This document shows positions 16,454 to 24,586 of a stretch of 64,000 nt of DNA, piece after piece. The notes beneath the pieces were generated by a model. That model searched no databases. It was not told the DNA's origin and saw only the letters and a program-made list of their open reading frames with translations. The position numbers were made by a program, and so were the translations under genes. Numbering within the stretch: the first letter of the stretch is position 1; the number at the start of each line of letters is the position of its first letter. This DNA is from Curtobacterium pusillum (GTDB lineage Bacteria; Actinomycetota; Actinomycetes; Actinomycetales; Microbacteriaceae): positions 31,956-95,955 of the forward strand of contig NZ_VEIY01000010.1 in the NCBI RefSeq assembly GCF_007680845.1, read 5' to 3'.

Positions 16454-16483
16454 CGGCCCGCACTCCTGACCGAGTGCGGGCCG
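16454..16483 (-). terminator. Hairpin terminator of the M23 peptidase gene
   Basis: Perfect 12-bp stem CGGCCCGCACTC with its complement around a 6-nt loop, starting 24 nt after the peptidase stop codon on the minus strand. GC-rich and without a T-run. Confidence 0.7.
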
Positions 16484-16507
16484 TTCACCAGCCGATCACG
16501 CAGACGA

Positions 16508-17701
16508 TCAGCGGAAGTGCAGCGTCTTCAACGGGTCGACCAGCGTCCCGCCCTGCCGCACCTCGACGTGCACGTGTGGCCCCGTCGACTGCCCTGTGTT
16601 GCCCGACTTCGCGATCTGGGTCTTCGCGGTGACGACCTGCCCCTGCTTCACCTGGAGCACGCTGAGGTGCGCGGTGAGCACCGTCGTCATGCCGTAGGTC
16701 ACGACGACGTAGTTGCCGTACGAGGCGTTGTTCGCGACGACGCTCGTGACCTTCCCGGTGGCCGAGGCGTACACCGGCGTGCCCGTCCCCACGGCGGCGT
16801 CGGTGCCCTGGTGGTAGCGCGGCACGTGCCCGGCGCCCCGGTCGTCGCCGAACTTGCCGGAGATCTTGGTGCTCTCGACGGGCCAGAGGAGCCCGGACAC
16901 CGGCCGCGTCGACCAGGACCGGGTGTCGGTCTTGCCGTAGAGCACGACGTTGTTGTCGACCTGGACGAGCAGCTGTCCGGCGCCGGCCCGGCTGGTGTTC
17001 GTCGCCCACAGCGCCTTGCCCTGGGCGGAGTACACGACGAGGTTGCCGTCCTTCTGCACGGACGTGTACGCGTTGTAGTTCCGGATCGTGGTGGTCGTCA
17101 GCCAGGCGACGGCGCCGTTGAGCCGCTGCACGAGCATCCCGTTGCCCATCATCGTCAGCGTCCGCGCGTTGGACGCGTCGGCGCGGAGCGTGGTGCCGGG
17201 CAGGATGACGTTCCCGGCCGGGACGCGGTCCTGGTACGAGGACCAGTTGACGATCGCGCTGGTGCCGGCGAAGAGCGCCATGGTGCCGTCGCCGCGGACG
17301 TCGAAGCGCGTGGACTGCGCGGTGCCGGCGGCGGACCAGCGGGCGAGCCGCTTGCCGTTCCGCATGATGTCGAGGGCGCGGTTCTTGCCGATCACGGCGA
17401 CGGCGCCCGGTTGGTTCGGCGTGTTCGACGCCCACAGCACCACGTTGCCGATGCCGTACTCGACGAGGTTGCCGTCGCCCTGCAGCACGAGCCGGAACTG
17501 CCCGTTCGGCGAGGTCACGGAGTCACCGGGGTTGAGCGTGGTGCCGGCGGGCGCGGAGCCCGTGTGGACGACCGGGGCCGCGGCCGAGGCGGGCTGCGCC
17601 AGCCCGACCAGTGCACCGGCTGCGACGGCGAGTGCTGCGACGGCTGCCGCGATGCGTGGGAGGCGCCCTGCGCGCGCGACGGTCGACGGTGTGGTGGTCA
17701 T
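16508..17701 (-). CDS. Secreted M23 metallopeptidase with bulb-type lectin repeats
   Basis: A 397-residue exported protein. Signal peptide about 1-40 ending ASA. Residues ~43-150 and ~155-265 are bulb-type (mannose-binding) lectin-like regions with repeats such as LVLQGDGNLVEYG, VQKDGNLVVYSAQGKALWATNT and LLVQVDNNVVLYG. Residues 270-397 are a LytM-type M23 domain with zinc ligands H297 and D301 (HQGTD) and H378 in GPHVHVE, with H345 and H376 as the other conserved histidines. Predicted to bind a glycan and cut peptidoglycan cross-bridges outside the membrane. No LysM or other usual wall anchor is present. Single gene with its own terminator. Confidence 0.92.
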   Translation of the reverse strand: MTTTPSTVARAGRLPRIAAAVAALAVAAGALVGLAQPASAAAPVVHTGSAPAGTTLNPGDSVTSPNGQFRLVLQGDGNLVEYGIGNVVLWASNTPNQPGAVAVIGKNRALDIMRNGKRLARWSAAGTAQSTRFDVRGDGTMALFAGTSAIVNWSSYQDRVPAGNVILPGTTLRADASNARTLTMMGNGMLVQRLNGAVAWLTTTTIRNYNAYTSVQKDGNLVVYSAQGKALWATNTSRAGAGQLLVQVDNNVVLYGKTDTRSWSTRPVSGLLWPVESTKISGKFGDDRGAGHVPRYHQGTDAAVGTGTPVYASATGKVTSVVANNASYGNYVVVTYGMTTVLTAHLSVLQVKQGQVVTAKTQIAKSGNTGQSTGPHVHVEVRQGGTLVDPLKTLHFR

Positions 17702-17854
17702 GGATCCCCTGCCCTGGAACCGGCCGTGCCCCTGCGCGACCGTTCGGCAGCACGCCCGGTGCGCGCCGCCGAACGATGTTCACCTTTCCGTGCCGGGGTG
17801 CACAACCCCCTTGACAGGGTGGGGAGAACCCCAGTTCCAGGGGCAAGCGGCGTG

Positions 17855-18331
17855 TCACGCGGTCTGGAAGAACTCCTTCGGGCACTCGAGCAGCGCCTCG
17901 AGCTTGCGGAAGGACTGCTTCCAGCCGGCGATGTTCATGTCGCGCATGACCTCGGGGAACGGCCCCTGGGTGAGGGTGACGATCGTGCCGTCGCCGTCCT
18001 CGGCGAACTCGAGCGTGAGGGACAGCGGCGTGCCGTCCTCGATGCCGGGGATGCCGTGCGCGACCTGGGTCCCGATGATGACCCGGTTCTCCTCGATCTC
18101 CTGCAGGGTGCTGGTGACGGGCGAGGACCACTCCGGGTTGTCGTTGCTCACCATGGTGAGGTTCCACGCGCCGCCGACGCGGGCGTCGACCTCGACGGTC
18201 GCGACGGGGACGTGGAAGCCGAGCGGCCCGAACCACAGCGCGAGCATCGCCGGGTCGACGAAGGCCTGGTAGACGTCGGCCACCGGGTACGCGAACCGGT
18301 GCGTGGTGTGGGCGGTGAACTGTTCGGTCAT
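17855..18331 (-). CDS. SRPBCC/AHSA1-family protein
   Basis: A 158-residue START-like protein (AHTTHRFAYPVADVYQAFVDP; LWFGPLGFHV; LTQGPFPEV; GWKQSFRKLEALL). The helix-grip fold binds hydrophobic ligands; the AHSA1/YndB group is often paired with ArsR regulators. Its ATG overlaps the stop of the ArsR gene (ATGA), matching that arrangement, so the two act as a ligand-binding partner and repressor, though the ligand is unknown. Confidence 0.9.
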   Translation of the reverse strand: MTEQFTAHTTHRFAYPVADVYQAFVDPAMLALWFGPLGFHVPVATVEVDARVGGAWNLTMVSNDNPEWSSPVTSTLQEIEENRVIIGTQVAHGIPGIEDGTPLSLTLEFAEDGDGTIVTLTQGPFPEVMRDMNIAGWKQSFRKLEALLECPKEFFQTA

Positions 18332-18693
18332 GAGTGCTCCTGGTTGTCGAGGTGGTGCGTGACGGGGGTGACGGACGCGCGGGCGGCGAGCACCGCCTCC
18401 AGGCTGTCGAACCGGCGGTCCCAGACGGGCTGCAGCCCACCGAGCCACGCGCCGAGTTCGTCGACGGCCTCCGGCCGGAGGCGGCACGTGCGCCAGGTGC
18501 CGTGCCGCTCGCGGGTGATGAGCCCGGCGCGTTCGAGGACGCCGAGGTGCCGCGAGATCGCCGGGGCGCTGACGTCGAACGGGGCGGCGAGGTCCGACAC
18601 GGTCGCCTCGCCCTTCCCGAGCCGCTCGACGATGCGCCGTCGGATGGGGTCGGCGAGCGCCGACAGGACGGCGTCGACACGGTCGGTCTCCAT
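18328..18693 (-). CDS. ArsR-family winged-helix regulator
   Basis: A 121-residue winged helix: LSALADPIRRRIVERLGKGEA, then the recognition helix region DVSAPAISRHLGVLERAGLI and the wing RERHGTWRTCRL. No cysteine cluster for metal binding is seen, so it belongs to the SRPBCC-linked, non-metal ArsR group. It has a GGAGGGG ribosome site before the ATG and translationally coupled SRPBCC gene downstream. A 38-bp inverted repeat upstream is a likely operator shared with the divergent gamma-glutamyltransferase gene. Confidence 0.92.
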   Translation of the reverse strand: METDRVDAVLSALADPIRRRIVERLGKGEATVSDLAAPFDVSAPAISRHLGVLERAGLITRERHGTWRTCRLRPEAVDELGAWLGGLQPVWDRRFDSLEAVLAARASVTPVTHHLDNQEHS

Positions 18694-18703
18694 CGCCCCT
18701 CCC

Positions 18704-18741
18704 TACTGAACGCTCCGGTTAATTAACTGATGGGTTCAGTA
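18704..18741. promoter_or_regulatory. Inverted repeat TACTGAAC...GTTCAGTA with central GTTAATTAAC palindrome, candidate ArsR operator
   Basis: Perfect 8-bp arms (18704-18711 and 18734-18741) enclose a perfect 10-bp palindrome GTTAATTAAC at 18718-18727. It is one of the most AT-rich spots in the window and lies between the ArsR gene and the divergent gamma-glutamyltransferase gene. Confidence 0.65.
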
Positions 18742-18798
18742 TGGGCCCGCACCAACCCGTGCGCAAGAGCGGTTCGTGCGCAGGAGCAGGATGGACGC

Positions 18799-20667
18799 AT
18801 GCCGTCGCCGAACCCCGCCTTCGTCCCGCCCACCACCCACACCACCCGCCCGGACATCCGGGGCACGTTCGGCGCAGCGGCGTCCACGCACTGGATCGCC
18901 ACCGCCGTCGCACAGTCGGTGCTGGAGCGCGGCGGGAACGCGTTCGACGCCGCGACCGCCGGCGCGTTCGTCCTGCACGTCGTCGAACCGCACCTGAACG
19001 GTCCCGGGGGCGACCTCACCGCGGTGTTCGCGACGGCGACCAACCCGACCCCGACCGTCCTCGTCGGTCAGGGTCCGGCCCCGGCGGAGGCGACACCCGA
19101 GCACTACCGGTCGGAGGGCCTCGACCTCGTCCCCGGATCGGGTGCCCTGGCAGCGGCCGTGCCCGGCGCGGTCGACGCCCTGCTCCTGCTGCTCCGCGAC
19201 CACGGCACGTGGGAGCTCGCCGACGTGCTCGCACCGGCCATCGGGTACGCGCGGGACGGTCACCCCGTCACACCCGCCGTCGTGCGGACGATCGGGGCCG
19301 TTCAGGACCTCTTCCGGCAGCACTGGCCCACCTCCGCAGCGCAGTGGCTGCCGGGAGGCGCGGTGCCGGCCCCAGGGGACACCATGCGCAACGAGGCGCT
19401 CGCCTCGGTGCTGGACCGGCTCGTCGCCGCCGGTGCCGGAGCCGGCAGCCGGTCGGGTCGCATCGACGCAGCCCGGACCGAGTGGGCCGAGGGGTTCGTC
19501 GCCGAGGCTGTCGACCGCTTCGCCCGCGAACCGCACCGGCACTCGTCCGGCACCGACCACGCCGGGGTGATCCGGGCGTCGGACCTCGCGGCCTTCCGGG
19601 CGACCTACGAGCCGGCGACGACCGCCGACTTCCGCGGTTGCACGATCGCGAAGACCGGCCCGTGGGGGCAGGGCCCAGCGCTCCTGCAGACCCTCCGGCT
19701 CCTCGAACCGCTCGACGACGCCCTGCTCGACCCGTCCACCGAGGTCGGTGCGCACACCGTCGCCGAGGCGCAGAAGCTCGCGCTCGCCGACCGCGAGGCG
19801 TTCTACGGCGACGGCGACGTCCCCCTCGACGTGCTGCTCTCCGACGCGTACACCGACGAGCGCCGTTCCCTCATCGGCGAGCGCGCCTCCGCGGAGCTCC
19901 GGCCGGGGACCGTCCGCTGGGTCGAGCACGTGCTGCCGCCGGTCCGCACGGCGGCCGAGGCGGAGGCCGCCGGCACCGCGCGTGCGCAGGGGGTGGGCGA
20001 ACCGACCGTGCAGGTCGCTGCCGCCACCGTGCCCGTCGAGGACCGCGGCGAGCCGTTCGTCGCACCGAACGGCGAGACCCGCGGCGACACGGTCCACATC
20101 GACGTCGTCGACCGCTGGGGCAACATCGTCAGCGCGACCCCGTCCGGCGGGTGGCTGCAGTCGTCCCCCACGATCCCCGAGCTGGGGTTCTGCCTCGGCA
20201 CCCGACTGCAGATGACCTGGCTCGAGGAGGGCACCGCCTCGACGCTCCGCCCCGGCGAGCGTCCGCGCACGACCCTCACGCCGACGCTCGTCCTCCGGGA
20301 CGGCGTGCCCGTGCTCGCCCTCGGGTCACCGGGCGGCGACCAGCAGGACCAGTGGCAGCTGCTGTTCCTACTGCGCTGGATCGTCGGCGGGTACTCCCCG
20401 CAGCAGGCGATCGACGCTCCGGCGATGCACACGACGTCGTTCCCGGGGTCGTTCTGGCCGCGGACGTGGGAGCCGGCGGGACTCGTGGTCGAGGACCGAC
20501 TCGGCGACGACGTCATCGCGGGGCTCGAGTCCCGCGGTCACGTGGTCACGCGTGCCGGCGACTGGTCCCTCGGCCGACTGTCCTGCGTGACGCGGGACCC
20601 GGAGCAGGGCGTGGTCGGCGCGGCGGCGAACTCCCGGGGCGCGCAGGGGTACGCGGCGGGCCGCTGA
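18799..20667 (+). CDS. ggt: Gamma-glutamyltransferase-family Ntn hydrolase
   Basis: A 622-residue member of the family. The NGPGGDL block is at 67-73; the autocatalytic nucleophile is T431 in GDTVHIDVVDRWGN, corresponding to TTHxxVVDxxGN of E. coli Ggt, so cleavage would release a ~430-residue large and ~190-residue small subunit. LTPTLVL and GSPGGDQQ follow as in the family. No signal peptide is evident from the start at MPSPNPAF, so it may be cytoplasmic. It cleaves or transfers gamma-glutamyl groups, for example from glutathione or related compounds; some relatives are acylases. Divergent from ArsR and followed by a family-A palindrome. Confidence 0.9.
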   Translation: MPSPNPAFVPPTTHTTRPDIRGTFGAAASTHWIATAVAQSVLERGGNAFDAATAGAFVLHVVEPHLNGPGGDLTAVFATATNPTPTVLVGQGPAPAEATPEHYRSEGLDLVPGSGALAAAVPGAVDALLLLLRDHGTWELADVLAPAIGYARDGHPVTPAVVRTIGAVQDLFRQHWPTSAAQWLPGGAVPAPGDTMRNEALASVLDRLVAAGAGAGSRSGRIDAARTEWAEGFVAEAVDRFAREPHRHSSGTDHAGVIRASDLAAFRATYEPATTADFRGCTIAKTGPWGQGPALLQTLRLLEPLDDALLDPSTEVGAHTVAEAQKLALADREAFYGDGDVPLDVLLSDAYTDERRSLIGERASAELRPGTVRWVEHVLPPVRTAAEAEAAGTARAQGVGEPTVQVAAATVPVEDRGEPFVAPNGETRGDTVHIDVVDRWGNIVSATPSGGWLQSSPTIPELGFCLGTRLQMTWLEEGTASTLRPGERPRTTLTPTLVLRDGVPVLALGSPGGDQQDQWQLLFLLRWIVGGYSPQQAIDAPAMHTTSFPGSFWPRTWEPAGLVVEDRLGDDVIAGLESRGHVVTRAGDWSLGRLSCVTRDPEQGVVGAAANSRGAQGYAAGR

Positions 20668-20676
20668 CGCGACCGC

Positions 20677-20728
20677 GTGACGGACTGGAGGCGCGGTGCC
20701 GGCTGGCACCGCGCCTCCAGTCCGTCAC
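20677..20728. repeat. Family-A palindromic element, copy 2
   Basis: Perfect 24-bp arms (20677-20700 and 20705-20728) around the loop GGCT, with core GGAGGCGCGGTGCC. Lies between the convergent gamma-glutamyltransferase gene and a small membrane protein gene, 9 nt after the first stop and 9 nt before the second. Confidence 0.9.
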
Positions 20729-20737
20729 CCGTCGCGT

Positions 20738-21079
20738 CTACCGACGCGAGGCCCGCACCCAGCGCACCACGTTCACGACGGGGTAGGCGAGGGCGATGAT
20801 CGCGATGACGGCCATGCCGAGCGCGCCCGCGTACGCGCCGTCGGGCTGCGCCAAGATGAGCACGATGCGGACGACGGCGTTGATGCCGACCGCGGCGAGC
20901 ACGAGGGACGCGACGATCCGCCACGCCAACCCGAGCCGGGTGACCGCTGCGGCGTCCGACGCCCCGGCACCCCGCTCCGGGGCCTCGTACGGGATCCCCA
21001 TCGTGAAGCCCGCGTTCCCCCCGTCGCCCGAGTTGCGCGGCCGCGCGACGGCTTCGGTGTGATCGGCGTTCCCGGTCAT
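20738..21079 (-). CDS. Small two-helix membrane protein, unknown
   Basis: A 113-residue protein with a polar N-terminal ~45 residues and two membrane helices at about 50-77 and 84-106 (LAWRIVASLVLAAVGINAVV; GMAVIAIIALAYPVVNVV), ending RWVRASRR. Start at MTGNADHTEA with a GGAGGGG ribosome site. I do not recognise a named family. Single gene, tail-to-tail with gamma-glutamyltransferase. Confidence 0.75.
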   Translation of the reverse strand: MTGNADHTEAVARPRNSGDGGNAGFTMGIPYEAPERGAGASDAAAVTRLGLAWRIVASLVLAAVGINAVVRIVLILAQPDGAYAGALGMAVIAIIALAYPVVNVVRWVRASRR

Positions 21080-21185
21080 GGTCCCCTCCAGCCCGGTGCC
21101 CCGGCGGGCCCGTTGCCTGACGCTACCGCCGGAGACCCCGATGCGGAAGGAACCGTTACCGAACCGAATTACACCGCCGGGACGA

Positions 21186-22229
21186 TCAGGCGGTGGGCAC
21201 CACGACGGCACGGCCGGACAGCTCGCCGGCCTCGAGCTTCCGGTAGGCCTCGAGCGCGTCGTCGAGGGAGTACCGCTCGACGTCGGGGACGATCTGCCCG
21301 GCGCGGTACATCGCGACGACCTCGTGCAGGTCCTCGATCGTGCCCCAGTACGTGTTCGTGAGCGTCGACTCGTACGGCGTCGAGAAGAAGCTCCACTCGG
21401 TGGTGCCCCCGGCGATCCCGACGACCGTGAGCCGTCCGCCGACGGCCATCGACGCCTGGGCCGTCTTGATCGTGGGGCTCGCTCCGACGAAGTCGAACGC
21501 GGCGTCGACGCCCTTGCCGCCGGTGATCTCCCGGATCGCGGCGACCTGGTCGGGTCCGCCGGGGACCGTGATCGCGCCACGGGCGGCGGCGCGGTCCATG
21601 GCGTCCTGCTTCATGTCGGTCGCGATGACCGTGGCACCGGTCAGTGCGGTGAGGATCTGGACGGCGATCTGGCCGAGGCCGCCGAGCCCCACGACGAGGG
21701 CGTACTTGCCGCCGCCCGCGAGGTTCGGCAGGGCGTTCTTGATCGCGTGGTACGGCGTGAGTGCAGCGTCGCTGAGCGGTGCCGCGGCGATCGGGTCGGC
21801 GTCGCCGAGCGGCACGAGGTTCCGTGCGGGGACGGTGACGTACTCGGCCATGCCGCCGTCGCGCCCGAGGCCGATGCCCAGGTACGGGTTCGTGGCGGCG
21901 TTCTCGCAGTAGGTGTCCTGCCCCTTCGAGCAGTACGTGCAGTGGCCGCACCCGACCGGGCCGTAGACGAGGTAGGCGTCGCCCGGGGTGAATCCCGTGA
22001 CGCCGTCGCCGACCGATTCGACCCAGCCGGAGTTCTCGTGGCCGAGCACGAAGCCCGGCGCCAGGGATCCGGGCTGGCCCTCCTGGAACTCGCGGTACAC
22101 GGCGACGTCCGAGTGGCACGCGCCGGCACCGGCGACCTTGAGCAACACCTCCCCCGGCCCGGGAGTGGGCTTCGGGACGTCCGTCAGGGACGGGGACGTC
22201 TGGTACTGCTCGAACACGACGGCGCGCAT
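21186..22229 (-). CDS. Zinc-dependent alcohol dehydrogenase (NAD-dependent, AdhP-like)
   Basis: A 347-residue medium-chain dehydrogenase. Catalytic zinc ligands C38, H64 and E65 (GACHSD, GHENSG), structural zinc cysteines C94, C97, C100 and C108, and a Rossmann GLGGLG. The domain order and length are those of AdhP/AdhT-like enzymes. Start at MRAVVFEQ. Divergent from an OsmC peroxidase gene across a 253-nt gap containing two inverted repeats, so both may respond to electrophile or oxidative stress (inference). Confidence 0.92.
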   Translation of the reverse strand: MRAVVFEQYQTSPSLTDVPKPTPGPGEVLLKVAGAGACHSDVAVYREFQEGQPGSLAPGFVLGHENSGWVESVGDGVTGFTPGDAYLVYGPVGCGHCTYCSKGQDTYCENAATNPYLGIGLGRDGGMAEYVTVPARNLVPLGDADPIAAAPLSDAALTPYHAIKNALPNLAGGGKYALVVGLGGLGQIAVQILTALTGATVIATDMKQDAMDRAAARGAITVPGGPDQVAAIREITGGKGVDAAFDFVGASPTIKTAQASMAVGGRLTVVGIAGGTTEWSFFSTPYESTLTNTYWGTIEDLHEVVAMYRAGQIVPDVERYSLDDALEAYRKLEAGELSGRAVVVPTA

Positions 22230-22328
22230 GGTGGCCTGCTTCCTTCTCACTGACTCGTGGTCCGTCGACTCGACTCGTCGGGGCGTCAGGAGGGGTGCGG
22301 CGTCGCGATCGGATCGGGTCGATCCGGA

Positions 22329-22351
22329 AGGCAAGACTACACCCGTTGCCT
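22329..22351. promoter_or_regulatory. Inverted repeat AGGCAA-N11-TTGCCT, candidate operator of the dehydrogenase
   Basis: Perfect 6-bp arms. A minus-strand TAGTCT -10-like hexamer lies inside the spacer, so a bound protein would cover the dehydrogenase promoter, about 100 nt upstream of its start codon. Confidence 0.4.
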
Positions 22352-22409
22352 AAGTCGGGTCGGGGCACAGCACGCTCGTCGACCTGCGACTTCCCCGTGA
22401 GCCCGTTGC

Positions 22410-22425
22410 GAGAACGGTCGTTCTC
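22410..22425. promoter_or_regulatory. Palindrome GAGAACG-GT-CGTTCTC upstream of the OsmC gene
   Basis: Perfect 7-bp arms with a 2-bp spacer, 58 nt before the OsmC ATG. The GAAC-N4-GTTC core resembles the actinobacterial LexA box (CGAAC-N4-GTTCG), but the flanking bases are A and T instead of C and G, so a LexA or a different repressor site are both possible. Confidence 0.45.
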
Positions 22426-22482
22426 CGCTTGACTCGGAGACGGCTCCACCCGGAGCACTCTCCCCACACGAAAGGAGCGGCC

Positions 22483-22923
22483 ATGCCCACGCGCACCGCA
22501 CGCACCGCCTGGAACGGCGGCCTCCAGGACGGCTCCGGCCAGGTCGAACTCTCCAGCTCGAAGGTCGGCACGTACGACGTCTCGTTCCCGAAGCGTGCCG
22601 CCGAGGACGCCGACGGCACCACGAGCCCCGAAGAACTCATCGCCGCCGCCCACTCCGCGTGCTACGCCATGCAGTTCTCCGCGATCCTCGGCGAAGCCGG
22701 CGGCACGGTCGAGGCCCTCGACGTCAAGGCCGACGTCTCGCTCGGCCCGGACACCGCCGGCGGCTTCAAGCTCACCGGCATCGTGCTCACCGTCACCGGC
22801 GAGGTCTCCGGTATCGACGAGGCGACCTTCCTCAAGGCGGCGGACGACGCGAAGGCGACGTGCCCGGTCAGCAAGGCGCTCACCGGCGTCGACATCACGC
22901 TGCACGCGACGCTCGAGCAGTAG
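22483..22923 (+). CDS. OsmC/Ohr-family peroxiredoxin-like protein
   Basis: A 146-residue protein with the two family cysteines, C60 in AAHSACYAMQ and C127 in ATCPVSKAL, and the GTTSPEELIAAA segment. OsmC proteins reduce organic hydroperoxides using this cysteine pair. Strong AAAGGAG ribosome site before the ATG. The promoter region has a symmetric GAGAACG repeat. A family-A palindrome follows 12 nt after the stop. Confidence 0.94.
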   Translation: MPTRTARTAWNGGLQDGSGQVELSSSKVGTYDVSFPKRAAEDADGTTSPEELIAAAHSACYAMQFSAILGEAGGTVEALDVKADVSLGPDTAGGFKLTGIVLTVTGEVSGIDEATFLKAADDAKATCPVSKALTGVDITLHATLEQ

Positions 22924-22934
22924 ACGCACCACCT

Positions 22935-22982
22935 GACGGACTGGAGGCGCGGTGCCGGCTGGCACCGCGCCTCCAGTCCGTC
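22935..22982. repeat. Family-A palindromic element, copy 3
   Basis: Perfect 22-bp arms (22935-22956, 22961-22982) around loop GGCT; the core is identical to copy 2. Here the downstream gene (ThrE family) is in the same orientation, so the element would insulate OsmC from it. Confidence 0.9.
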
Positions 22983-23057
22983 TCCACGTACGCTCCGCGC
23001 ATTGACGCGCCCAGCCGACGTCCGGGCTCGCACCTCCGTGACTGGCACGATGGACGG

Positions 23058-24566
23058 ATGGCCGAGCAGTTCCTCCCCGGTTCCCCGAGACCCGGGCGTC
23101 CACCCCGGCCACGCGTCCGGAGCCTCGCGCAGCACGACATCCGGGACGCCCGGGCACGGCTCCGCGGCACCCTCTACGAGGACGTCGCGCCCGACACCCG
23201 CCCGCGCGAGCAGTACTCGCCCGTGCAGATCGTCGACTTCTGCCTCGACCTGGCCGAGGTGATGCTCGCCTCCGGCGCCGACACCCGCAGCGTCGAGACG
23301 GCCGTGGTCGCGGTGTCGACCAAGTGGAACCTGGCGCCGCTCGAGCTCGACTTCTCGGGCAGCTCGGTGACGATCCAGTACGCGCCGGCCGACACCCCGC
23401 CGCTCGTCAAGATCCGATCCGTGCAGTCGGACGGGTCCGACCTGGACCGCCTCGCGAGGGCGAACCAGATCGTCGACGACCTCGTGCACGACGAACGCGA
23501 CCTGACGAGCGCCGTGAGCGCCCTCGTCGCGGTCCTCCGACTCCCGAGTCGGTGGCCGCGCTGGACCGCCGACGTCGGACTGTCGATCCTCGGGATCTCG
23601 ATCGCGGTGCAGGCCGGTGGCGGCTGGCGGGCCGGACTCGGGGCCTTCGTGCTCATGCTCGGGATCATCGTCTCCGGCCGGTGGCTGACCGGACGTGGCT
23701 TCCCGCAGTTCTTCGTCTCGGGGGCGCAGGGGGCGGTCGCGTCGGCGCTCGGCACGCTGGCGATCTGGGCGGGCGTCCTGCACCCCGGGCAAGCCGCCAC
23801 GATGGTCGCCGCCCTCGTGGTGCTCCTCCTGCCCCACCCGTCGCTCGTCACGTGGGCGCAGGACGCGATCTCCGGCTTCCGGGCGATGGCCGTCGCCCGC
23901 GCCTTCTACATCGGGCTCGTGATCGCGGCGATCGTCGTCGGGGTCCCGGCGGGGATCGCGGCGACGAAGTGGCTCCACATCGAGGTCGACCCGTCGGGGA
24001 TCGCCCTGCAGACCCTGCCGCTCTGGGCGTCACTCCTGCTGACCGTCGTCTCCGCGGCGGCGAACTGCTTCGTGCAGCAGGCGAGCGCCCGCGTGATCCC
24101 GGTCGCCGTGGTCTTCTCGGTGGCCGCCGGTGCCGCGCTCCGGGGGCTCCGCGAGTTGGGGATCCCGCTCCTCGGCGCGACGTTCATCGCCGCCGTGCTG
24201 CTCGGCGTCCTCGCGACCGTCGCAGCGGCACGGATGCGGACCGCGGTCGCGGCCATCTCGGTGCCGGCGTTCTGCGGGGCGCTCCTGCCGGGTGTGGCGG
24301 TCTCGAACGCGCTGCTCAACTTCATGTCCGGGTCGTCGAGCGCCGCACTGGACTTCGTCGCGGCGGTGTCCGTCGCGCTCGCCATCGGAGCGGGACTCGT
24401 GCTCGGCGGACTCGTGGCGACGCCGGGCGCACGGCGGGCACTCCGGCGGTCCCGGCGGGTCGTCGTGCACTCGGTGCACAACGACACCACCGCGATCCGG
24501 GTGATCCGCGACTCGGGCTACGACCCGGGGAACGGCACGGTGCCGCGCGCTCCGCGCTCGAGCTGA
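23058..24566 (+). CDS. ThrE-family threonine/serine exporter
   Basis: A 502-residue membrane protein. Residues ~40-290 form the N-terminal ThrE domain (VDFCLDLAEVMLASGADTRSVE, then the soluble LELDFSGSSVTIQYA block and helices). The C-terminal half has further helices (SVPAFCGALLPGVAVSNALL). Length is close to the ~490-residue ThrE of Corynebacterium glutamicum, which exports L-threonine and L-serine by proton antiport. ATG chosen at MAEQFLPG; a CACGAT hexamer ends 6 nt before it. Single gene. Confidence 0.9.
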   Translation: MAEQFLPGSPRPGRPPRPRVRSLAQHDIRDARARLRGTLYEDVAPDTRPREQYSPVQIVDFCLDLAEVMLASGADTRSVETAVVAVSTKWNLAPLELDFSGSSVTIQYAPADTPPLVKIRSVQSDGSDLDRLARANQIVDDLVHDERDLTSAVSALVAVLRLPSRWPRWTADVGLSILGISIAVQAGGGWRAGLGAFVLMLGIIVSGRWLTGRGFPQFFVSGAQGAVASALGTLAIWAGVLHPGQAATMVAALVVLLLPHPSLVTWAQDAISGFRAMAVARAFYIGLVIAAIVVGVPAGIAATKWLHIEVDPSGIALQTLPLWASLLLTVVSAAANCFVQQASARVIPVAVVFSVAAGAALRGLRELGIPLLGATFIAAVLLGVLATVAAARMRTAVAAISVPAFCGALLPGVAVSNALLNFMSGSSSAALDFVAAVSVALAIGAGLVLGGLVATPGARRALRRSRRVVVHSVHNDTTAIRVIRDSGYDPGNGTVPRAPRSS

Positions 24567-24586
24567 GCGGCGGCGGGCGGCCCCGA

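Noticed and set aside
16150..16500. tRNA gene or other known RNA in the hairpin-rich segment
   Set aside because: No T-arm GGTTCGAATCC-type sequence, acceptor pairing or CCA end was found on either strand.
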